Below are positions 55,478 through 64,000 of a stretch of DNA of 64,000 nt, one piece after another. The stretch covers positions 116,671,895 to 116,735,894 of the forward strand of contig CM077160.1 of the NCBI GenBank assembly GCA_039583875.1, given 5' to 3'. This stretch comes from Platanthera guangdongensis. Its lineage: Eukaryota > Streptophyta > Magnoliopsida > Asparagales > Orchidaceae. The stretch's first letter is position 1. The number at the start of each line of letters is the position of its first letter. A model generated the notes under the pieces. It searched no databases. It was not told the origin of the DNA and saw only the letters and a list, made by a program, of their open reading frames with translations. A program made the translations under genes and the position numbers.

Positions 55478-57042
55478 TGAAAGTGCAACTAGATCTGATA
55501 TACTCTAGAGGGGGTTGAATAGAGTATATGGTGCTTTAAAAACTTTTACAACTATTATTGTAATAAGTGTGAGCAAGGAAGCAATAATAAATCTAATCAC
55601 AGCACTAAGTTAAATAAAAACTAAGCACAGAAAAATCAAGGCCAGAAACAAACATAAACACAAGAAAAACCAGAAGACACAAGGAAATATAGTGGTTCCC
55701 CTAAACTTGGGTACATCCACTCTTCTACCACCCTAGGTAGGAATCCACTGCAGGATGAGTTGATCAGGTGTCCTGGGCACCAATGAGCTTTTGATAAGGT
55801 GCTCAAAAACCAAAGCAGATTTTTTGATCAGGTGTCTTGCCACCAATGAGCTTTTGACAAGGTGCTCAAAAACCAAGCTCAAACTTTTGAAGGGAGTTTG
55901 GGAAACCCTTTACAGAGAGGGGGTGAGAGAGTGATGGCAGTCTTCTCTTTCTCAAACAACTGAGAAGACTAAGTGGATTGTTGATGTCAAAGCTCCCCCT
56001 GAATCCTTGAGATCTTCAGGAAGAAAAGCTTTGCTGAGGGTGATAGGCCTTCAAAGGTTGAACTCCAGCAATAGATGATTTCAGCAATAGCTGAAATGTT
56101 GAATGTCTGGAGTCTGGAAATACGTTGCCCTTGAACACTTTGAAAACTAAAGAGATCTGACGATTTTGAGAAAGCTTGATCTCCTTGGATGAGTGTTCTT
56201 CAGAATTCTTTGTGATAGAAGATTTTTGAATGTGTCTCTGTAATCTCTGTTCTGTGTGTCTCTCTCTTGTGTCTGATTCCTCAAAAATATTCTGCCTTTT
56301 ATTCTCTGGTATAGACTAGAATAACATTTTCTCTGAGAAGAATAGCCGTTGGCCTGCATTAATTGCATCCTTAATTGCACAATCTCTTCTGGAGGAAAGT
56401 CCACAGAATTATTCCTTGAAAAATCCCTTGAAACTTGGTCCAGAATTGAATGAAAACGGCTAGGAAATCTCTGAATTAATTGCAGAATAATTCCTAACTG
56501 ATTTGAATTTGAATTTAGAAGCATCCTGGAAGTTATCTGAAATCGTCGTACTGAGCTCTGCTATCGTCGAGCTGAGCTCAGCGATCTGGAAATATTCAAC
56601 AGCACAATATCGTCGATCTGAGCTCAAAGATCTTCGAACTGAGCTCAGAGATAAAGTTCCAAGGCAGAGTCAAAATCGTCGACCTGAGCTCACCGATCGT
56701 CGAATGGAGTTCGACGATATAGTGAAGTTGAGCTCAGCGATCGTCGAATGGAGTTCGACGATCTGTCGAAGTTGAGCTAGACGATCGTCGAGTGGAGATC
56801 GACGATCCGTCGAGGTTGAGCTAGATGATCGTCGATCGGAGTTCGACGAATCGTCGTACTGAGCTCGACGATATGACTTAGTCTCCAAATACAAAATCTT
56901 GGTCTTCAGGGCAGCTTCCAAACCTAGACTTCTAACTCTTAGACTCAATTCAAATTGACCTATTAAGCTATACAGGAGGTCAAGCAAAGATTCCTAGAAA
57001 CATAGTGATCCTGACCCAAATTAGTAATAGGGTGTTCCAACA
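55478..57042 (-). repeat. Element E 3' LTR (1565 bp)
   Basis: On the - strand it runs from TGTTGGAACACC (57042) to GTTGCACTTTCA (55478). It aligns with the D LTRs over its length with moderate divergence. The motif array lies at 56542-56872. Confidence 0.9.
56542..56872 (-). repeat. TCGTCGA/TCGACGA array in element E 3' LTR
   Basis: Same motif family as D, with more units than D (331 against 265 bases). Inverted half-sites are separated by ggagt or gagctc-type spacers. Confidence 0.85.
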
Positions 57043-57054
57043 ATCTCCCCCTAT
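57043..57054 (-). other. Polypurine tract of element E
   Basis: On the - strand this reads ataggggGagat immediately before the 3' LTR. Confidence 0.75.
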
Positions 57055-57208
57055 TTGGGTTTGGATTACTATTTACAGACTTTGGAATAATTTAAATAAC
57101 AACATACAATCAGAAAAACATAAAAACAACAGCTAGACATGCAGAATCACAGAGATATATATCATCCAGATAGCAATCAGAAATCACAGAAATTGTCACC
57201 TTACAATA

Positions 57209-60191
57209 TCATTTCTTCTCTTTGCCCTTAACCATTTTAATCTCTCTGTTAGGATTGAGGGCTTCCTTCTTAGATCTGGTGTCATCTGCTGCACCTAGAG
57301 ATGTTTGTTGTTTAAGCCTGGGAACCACTGCTTCAGGATGTAATTCCATGTATCTGTCAGCATCAATGAATTTACTTGAAGCATATCTCTCTAGTTCTTT
57401 TTGTCTCTGTTCAGACATAGTAGAAATGTTGGAAGAATCTATTCCTTGTTCTCTGGCCTTCTTAATTTGATCCAGTGCAGCCAATTCCTTTGATCTGGCA
57501 GTCCAAGCAGCTGGATTATTTTCAGGGTCCTCAAAAGGTACAGGTGGCTCATACCTGTTCGAGGGATTGTCTTGAGGAGGCCTGGCAGACACAGTCTCTT
57601 TCAGCTTGTAAGGGAAAGAACCAGATGTTGTATCAGTTAAAGTTTGTCTTTCCCTGGAATATGGGTGTTGCCTGGAGTACCCTTTGGAATAGACTTAAAT
57701 ATCTCTTTGATTACCTCTATATCCTCCTCTCCTAGAATTTGAACCCCTGGATTGGCTTTCCCTGTGGTAAGATCTGGCATGAGGTTGATAGGGAGCCTGA
57801 CTTCTGGCTGGGGGTTGACTTGCAGAGCTTCCACCTGCACCTGCATCAGGAGGAGGTGGTGGAGGAGGATGAGAGTGCTGGAATTGGGATGAACCCTTCT
57901 CATATTTTCTCTTTTTCTTCATTGCTTTCAGCTGGTTTTTAGAGTATTGCATCCAGTGTTCAGAAATAGGGCAGTTATGAAGGATATAGTATGGAATGTC
58001 ATTGTTATCTTTGACTTTAGCAGGAGGTACCCTCTTCATAGCCTTGCTCCTTGCCTTTCTTTTCTTGGCACTGGTAGCAGAAGAATCATCAGAGTCTGTT
58101 TTAAATTCATCACTCTCAGAACTCTGGTCATCATAGAGAGCATCTATTTTCTTCATTAGGTCCTTTTTAAGCTGAACAGGGGCAGATGAGGCAGAAGTTG
58201 AAACAGCAGCAGCAGTAGGTGTTGAGATGGTAACAACAGGGACAGCAGTAGATGGAGAAGGTGAAGCAGAAACAACAACAGCAGCAGTAGGCTCTGGACA
58301 GGTGACAACAGCAGCAACTTCACTAGCAACAGCAGAAATAGCAGATTCACTAACAACAGAAACAGAAGGAACATCATCAAAGACTGCAGAAGGCTCAAAT
58401 TCAGTGGCCTCTGTCATAAGAATGTCCTTGGAGATTGGTTCATCAGAAGTGGCAAAAACTTCAGCAGCAGTATCAATATTCTCAAAAGCAACATCAATCC
58501 TTTCTTCAGAAGAAGCAGCAGCAGCAGCAATGACTGAATTTACAAAGGAGGTGATCATGCTAGGGTCACAGCAAGAAAGAGGCACAAGTGCCTTGGATAA
58601 ATCTTCTGGAGGCTGGACAGCATGGACCTCTGGCAGACAGCTGAAGTAAGCAGAATCAAAAGCTGAAAGCAAAGACCTGAGGTCTATTGCAAGAACTGCA
58701 GTTGAAATCTGACTTTATGGAGGCACAGCAACAGCAATAGGAGGAGCAGCAGGAGAAGCAGAACTAACAACAGCAGCAGACAGAGAGCTTACAGAAGCAG
58801 CAGCAGCAGCAACATGAAGATTCACTTCATATGGCATCTCCCCCTGCCTAGATGCAGACATATCTGGATCAAGGCACACTGCTGTAGGTGCTGCCTGAGG
58901 GAAGAGGGAAGAGAGCCTGGCAGAAAGGGCTGCCGCTGACAGGTGTAGAGGAGCCAAGGAGGTCTCCAACAATAGAGAGAGCCTGGGGGCAAGCAGCTCA
59001 TACAGCCTGTCAGCAAGGGATGAAAGGTCTACTTGCTCAAGAGCTGGAGCAGATGTAGAAGGAATAGGAGCAGCTGAAGGTTCTGGAAGTGGAGAGCTGG
59101 AGTAGGGTGGAAGGGATGGCTGAGGTGTTGGCAAGGTGGGTATGGAGGATAGAGGGATGGAGATAGATGTGGTGAATGTGGGTTGATCTATGATTTGGTG
59201 TAGGAGATCTTGAAATGAAGTGGATGAGGAAGGTAACTCAGGAGGAGATGATGGGGAATCATCCATAAAGGAATCATCCAGTAGGGTGAAGGATGGAATG
59301 GAGGGTGAAGAGGTCACATCTGGTGGAGGGTAGGAGAACAATGGGTGGAATTGGTCTGCTGGTGGAAGTAGAATAGGGTCTGGAGAAGGTGTTGATGTTG
59401 GAGATGGGCTGGATATGATAATGGTGGAGGGAGCTGGAATGGTGGATGGTAGGGGAAGGGATGGAGTTGGAGAAGGAGGAGGAGAGGCAACAGCAGCAGC
59501 CAGGTCATCTGCGGGGGCAAAGACCTGTGGAGGAGTGACTCTTGGAATCCCCAGAGGAGACTAGCAAGGCAGGGCACCTGTGCTGCAGAAATACTCCAAT
59601 AATTCTCCCAAAATTAACAAAACTTTTATTGATTTTCTTTTTGATGAGGTCAAAGAAAACCTCTCGCCAATTAAGATTCTTCTTGTCCACAAGAGCTCCC
59701 ATGAGGCAGAGCTGATATCTTGATATTGTATCATGGGCAGAGTGCTTTGCCAGTAGCACTTTACCAACCACATCTGCCAGAAACCTATATTCTACAGACA
59801 GGTTCCTTTTGAATAGCTTGCTAGGGTTTCCCTCTGGATGACCCATCCTGGCAAGCAGTTCAGAAAACTCATCTCCAGATAAATCAGCAGTATCTTCTCC
59901 ATTCCTTAACTCAAAAACTTCTGATAAAATTGCGGGGGTCAAGGGTACCGGAGTTCCAACTATAGACCCAACTATGGTGTTGTTATCTTGATTATGGGCA
60001 GTATAAACCCACTCCTTTATTTCATCAGAAGCCAGCTTGATCCTGGTGGTCATTATGGCAGTCAGATTCTGGTCCTTTAACAAACCCAGTATATCTTGAA
60101 AAATTTGGTCAGTCGTGCTGAAGGATTCTATATCAATATCAAACCCAGCATCAAACTTCATTGCAGCAAGAACAGCAACTGACACAGCCAT
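57209..60191 (-). pseudogene. Element E ORF3 (deletion, frameshift and two stops)
   Basis: The ATG at 60191 (MAVSVAVLAAMKFDAGF) matches the D start. The N-terminal domain reads cleanly to about 59560. A deletion of about 130 bp relative to D then removes the segment after PALLVSSG and shifts the frame. The Ser/Pro-rich region continues to a taa at 58715-58717 (D has gaa). The next part runs to a taa just before 57695 (D has caa), and the C-terminal part (57592-57209) ends MVKGKEKK as in D. Its stops are at different positions from those of D, so the common ancestor had a long open ORF3. Function is unknown. Confidence 0.8.
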
Positions 60192-60301
60192 GGGTACCTG
60201 CAGATATTCAACAAACAAAACGACCAAGGTAGAACTGTTTGGAGGGAAAGAAAATTCTTGCAGAGAAATCGAAAGCGCAAATGAGAACGACGGCGAAAAA
60301 A

Positions 60302-60314
60302 GAGTTTTATATTA
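60302..60314 (-). promoter_or_regulatory. TATA-like box upstream of element E ORF3
   Basis: On the - strand the sequence ctaatataaaact lies between the internal array and the ORF3 start, identical in position to that of element D. Confidence 0.5.
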
Positions 60315-60336
60315 GGGTTCGACGCAGAATTGAAAA

Positions 60337-60606
60337 GATCGTTGAACTCAGTTCGACGATCGAGGCTTCTAAAGGAATCTGAAGAGTTTTCAACATCGTC
60401 GATCTCCGTTCGACGATATTGGATAGCATCGAGCTCCGTTCGACGATCGTTCAGAGAACATAATCGTCGAGCGCCGTTCGACGATCGTTGACCGGAAGAG
60501 ATAGTTCATACTATCAGAGAGACGCTGAACTCAGTTCGACGATTTTTGGAAATCGTCGATCTCCGTTCGATGATCTTGGGGCAAATCGTCGAGCGCAGTT
60601 CAGAGA
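60337..60606 (-). repeat. TCGTCGA/TCGACGA array between pol and ORF3 of element E
   Basis: Counterpart of the D array at 33551-33814, with substitutions that often keep the half-sites paired. Confidence 0.88.
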
Positions 60607-60691
60607 TCAGAAAAATTCTAGACACTAAGAAAAAAAGAATGTTTGCCTAGTCTTGGTCAATTTTTAAGCTTTCAAAATCTTGGATATTGTT

Positions 60692-63600
60692 AATGACTTC
60701 CTCCATCTAACATTCCTAACTGATTTAGGAAGAAGGTGTGTTTCTTTTCATCCAATGGCTTGGTGAAAATATCTCCCCTTTGTAAATCAGTTGGGATATA
60801 TTGTAATTCAATTTTATTTTTTCAACATTATCCCTTAAGAAATGATGCCTAATCTCTATGTGTTTTGTCCTACTATGGAGGACTGGATTTTGAGCTATGG
60901 AAATAGCACTTGTGTTATCACAAAAGATTTTAGACTTCTCTAAGTTGTAACCATAGTCTAGGAGTTGGTTTTGAATCCACAAGATTTGTGAACAACAACT
61001 GCCTCCAGCCATATATTCAGCTTCAGCAGTTGAAGTTGACACAGATGTTTGTTTCTAACAAAACCAAGAGACAAGTCTATCACCAAGGAACTGACAAGTT
61101 CCACTGGTGCTTTTCCTGTCAATTCTGCATCCAGCATAATCAGCATCAGAGAATCCAGTTAACTCAAATGCTGAATCTTTTGGATACCAGAGACCTAGAT
61201 TTGGACAACTTTTAACATACCTGAGAATCCTCTTTACTAAAGTTAGGTGTGACTCTCTAGGGCTTACTTGGAACCTAGCACATATACATGTAGCAAACAT
61301 TATATCTGGTCTACTAGCTGTAAGATACAGTAAAGAGCCAATCATTGCTCTATATGTTGTCTGATCAACAGGTTTCCCATGTTCATCAGCATCCAATACA
61401 GCATTAGTAGGCATGGGTGTTTTCATACAAGATGCTTCAGACATACCAAATTTCTTAACCAGTTCATTTGCATATTTGGTTTGAGAAATAAAGATGCCTT
61501 CAGCATGTTGCTTGACTTGCAAATCCTAGGAAGAAGGATAGCTCACCCATGCTACTCATCTCAAATTTAGAATGCATCAGGTTAGAAAACCTTCTGCCAC
61601 AATTTGGAGTCAGTAGAACCAAAAATAATATCGTCTACATAAATTTGTACTAGTAGGGTATGGGACTTATGGGTTCTAATGAAAAGAGTTTGGTCTACTC
61701 TACCCCTTATAAAACCATTTTCCAAGGAGAAAGCATGCTAGGGTCTCATACCATGCTCTAGGAGCTTGCTTGAGACCATATAATGCTTTATTCAATCTAA
61801 AAACATAATCAGGATAAGTTGGAGAGATAAAACCTGGAGGTTGTCTGACATAAACTTCCTCTTTGATGTCTCCATTTAAGAATGCACTTTTGACATCCAT
61901 CTGATATACCTTGAAGCCTTTGTGAGCTGCATAAGCTAGAAATATTCTGATGGCTTCTAATCTTGCAACAGGTGCAAAAGTCTGGTCGTAGTCGATTCCT
62001 TCTTCTTGAGAGTATCCCTGAGCAACTAGCCTTGCCTTGTTTCTTATAATTACTCCTTGATCATCCAGTTTGTTTCTGAATACCCATTTTGTTCCAACAA
62101 TGGAATGATCCTTAGGCTTTGGCACTAGTTCCCATACTTTGTTCCTCTCAAATTGATGCAACTCCTCTTGCATTGCAATGATCCAGTGTGGATCTTGCTC
62201 TGCATCTTGAATGGACTGAGGTTCAATTTGAGATAGGAAGCAGGTGTGCAACAGGTTTTGGTTGACCTGATTTCTGGTTTGCACACCAGCTGAGATTTCT
62301 CCAATTATTTGGGAAATTGGATGGTCTCTTGATGTTACTAAATCAACAGGGGGTGTTGATTGTTCACCAACCTGTGTTGTTGTTTCCTCTTGTGGTACAA
62401 CAACTGGCTCTTCAAGTTGTGCTTCAATGTGTTGAGCATTCCCTTCATCTTCACTGCTTTCATCCTCTTGAGTAACCTGTAACTTGTTCATATCTTCAAC
62501 TAGAGAATGTTCCTGCACAGGTTCTATGGTAGAAGAATTCTTCTCCTTGAAAGACATGTTAGATTCATCAAATGAAATGTGAACAGATTCCTCAATTTTC
62601 AAAGATGATTTATTATAGACCCTATAGGCCTTGCTGATCATGGAGTATCCCAGAAACACTCCTTCATCAGCTTTGGCTTGAAATTTTGCTAAATATTTCT
62701 TGTCATTATTGTGAATGTAGCAAATACAACCAAAGACTCTAAAATAGTCAACTTTAGGTTTCTTCCCTTTGAGTAATTCATAGGGAGTCTTGTCCTTTAG
62801 TTTATGTATCAGACTTCTGTTCAGCACATAGTTGGAGGTGTTCACTGCCTCTGCCCAAAAGGATAGAGGTAGATGAGCATCTGACAACAATGTAGTGGCA
62901 GATTCAATAAGGGTTCTATTTTTCCTTTCAGCTACCCCATTTTGTTGAGGAGTTCTAGGAGCTGAGAAAGTATGCCTGATCCCTTCACTCTGACAGAACT
63001 CTTGCATAAGAAGAGAATCAAACTCTGTCCCATGATCACTTCTGATCAGGGCAATGTGAGTATTGAACTCAATCTGTATACATTTGAGAAACTCTGTCAG
63101 ACACTTAAAGTTATCAGACTTCTTCCTTAGAAAGAACACCCAAGTGAATCTAGAGAAGTCATCTACAACTACTAAAGTGTAGGATTTCCCTCCTAGGCTT
63201 TGTACTGTGATGGGTCCAAAGAGATCCATGTGTAACAGATACAATATCCTAGGTGAATCACTCTTATTAAGTGACTTAAAACTGTTTTTAGTTTGCTTGC
63301 CTAATTGACAAGCCCTGCAGAGTCCTTCCTTCTTGTAGGGGCCAGAAGGTAGTCCTCTAACAAGGTTGTCTTTGGATAGCCTAGCAATAGTTCTAAGGTT
63401 TAGGTGTCCTAATCTCTTATGCCATAAAATATTGGGTCTACAGATAGAATTAAACAAGCAGATATCTACATCAGTTGAAAGAAAATCTACTAGATAGATG
63501 TTACCTTTCCTTTTACCTGTCAACACAGTTGTGTTGTCCTCTGACTTGATTTTGCATAAGGCTTTGCTGAAGGTCACCTGGTAGCCTTCATCACATAGCT

Positions 63601-63838
63601 GACTGATGCTGATTAGGTTGTGCTTCAGTCCTTCCACATAAGCTACCTTCTTGAAAGTTACTGAACCAATCTGGACTGCACCATATCCTTTAGTTTGTCC
63701 AAAGTTTGAATCACCAAAGATAACTTTGGGTCCAAGCTTGGCTCTGAAGGATGTGAGGTTGTCCTTGTTCCCTGTCATGTGCTTAGAGCACCCACTATCC
63801 AAATACCATTGCTGGTTAGATGTTGGATAGGTCTTCAC
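60692..63838 (-). pseudogene. Element E pol: protease, integrase, RT, RNase H (few frameshifts)
   Basis: Protease ([13 protein letters not shown] near 63800), GAG-pre-integrase, integrase ([42 protein letters not shown]) and the first half of RT are open without a stop to about 61720. Three single-base insertions (near 61727, 61600 and 61523) add up to three. The RT box YVDD at 61630-61641 is kept, between the first and the second insertion. RNase H follows, with a tag near 61055 and a one-base deletion near 60830. The end, about 60692, matches the end of D pol. This is the best-preserved pol of the family in the window. Confidence 0.9.
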
Positions 63839-63878
63839 CTGCACATAAGACAATTCATTTGTTTTTGACCCAGTTTAC
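63839..63878 (-). other. Candidate 40-nt mini-intron at the gag/pol boundary of element E
   Basis: On the - strand the segment starts GTAAAC after cccaag and ends TTATGTGCAG before gtgaagacc. Element D has cccaag joined directly to gtgaagacc. The segment contains the gag stop (tga, after WVKNK) and shifts pol by one base. Its removal fuses gag to pol in frame. The boundary repeat aggt also allows a microhomology deletion as an explanation of D. Confidence 0.6.
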
Positions 63879-64000
63879 CTTGGGCCTAGGTTGATAACCT
63901 CTAAATTCTGAAATGAAAGACATCCCAGGTTGACTCTTATATCCTTCAGGATGATATCTCCTTGGAGGTATAATCCATTCAGTATAAGGGTTAAAGATTT
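63879..64000 (-). pseudogene. Element E gag, C-terminal end only
   Basis: The last codons of gag before the candidate intron, matching D at about 30190-30312 (EWIIPPRRYHPEGYKS region). The rest of gag and the 5' LTR lie beyond the window. Confidence 0.8.

Larger units (their letters stand above)
55478..64000 (-). mobile_element. Element E: SIRE-like copia element, same family as D, partial at window end
   Basis: Inverted relative to D. The 3' LTR lies at the left, followed by polypurine tract, ORF3, spacer array, pol and the end of gag at 64000. The nucleotide sequence tracks D closely throughout. It differs from D by single-base indels, a deletion of about 130 bp in ORF3, and the presence of a 40-nt GT...AG segment at the gag/pol boundary. 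The left target duplication would be taacc (55473-55477), but the right copy is outside the window. Confidence 0.92.

Overview
The window is a block of plant repetitive DNA. It is almost entirely LTR retrotransposons, inserted into one another, and I found no convincing host gene, rRNA, tRNA or CRISPR locus. The evidence for a flowering plant is the mix of Ty1/copia elements (several with an extra ORF after pol, as in the SIRE/Maximus lineage) and a chromodomain-bearing Ty3/gypsy element, the initiator-Met type primer sites, and the decay by nonsense changes. I cannot name the species.

Layout. 1-3032: unassigned sequence with a 24-bp minisatellite. 3033-47670: a four-deep nest, each level with its own target-site duplication. 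Level A (3033-47670, + strand) is an old, internally deleted copia element with 1.6-kb LTRs. Level B (7681-46486, - strand) is a Tekay/Del-like chromovirus with 4.7-kb LTRs and sits in the 3' LTR of A. Level C (17475-42005, + strand) is a SIRE-like copia element inside the 5' LTR of B. Level D (26630-38666, + strand) is a second SIRE-like copia element that splits the third ORF of C. 47919-about 53080: element F, a decayed relative of D with only its 5' LTR, gag and part of pol. 53457-54008: a 30-bp GC-rich minisatellite. 54009-55477: the end of another gypsy-like LTR (G). 55478-64000: element E (- strand), same family as D, running off the window inside gag.

How the parts work together. C, D and E share the plan LTR - gag - protease/integrase/RT/RNase H - spacer - ORF3 - LTR. 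Each family carries its own short palindromic motif (ACTCGAGT type in C; TCGTCGA/TCGACGA type in D, E and F). The motif is clustered in the LTR, presumably in U3, and again just upstream of ORF3, followed there by a TATA-like box. This suggests that ORF3 has its own promoter controlled by the same factor as the LTR.

The second theme is splicing at the gag/pol boundary. D lacks exactly a 40-nt GT...AG segment that its sibling E keeps, and removing it fuses gag to pol in frame. The unrelated chromovirus B has a 92-nt AT-rich GT...AG segment between zinc knuckle and protease whose removal also joins the two reading frames. Both are read from sequence alone and need RNA evidence.

All protein-coding regions here are damaged by stops, frameshifts, deletions or insertions, so they are listed as pseudogenes.
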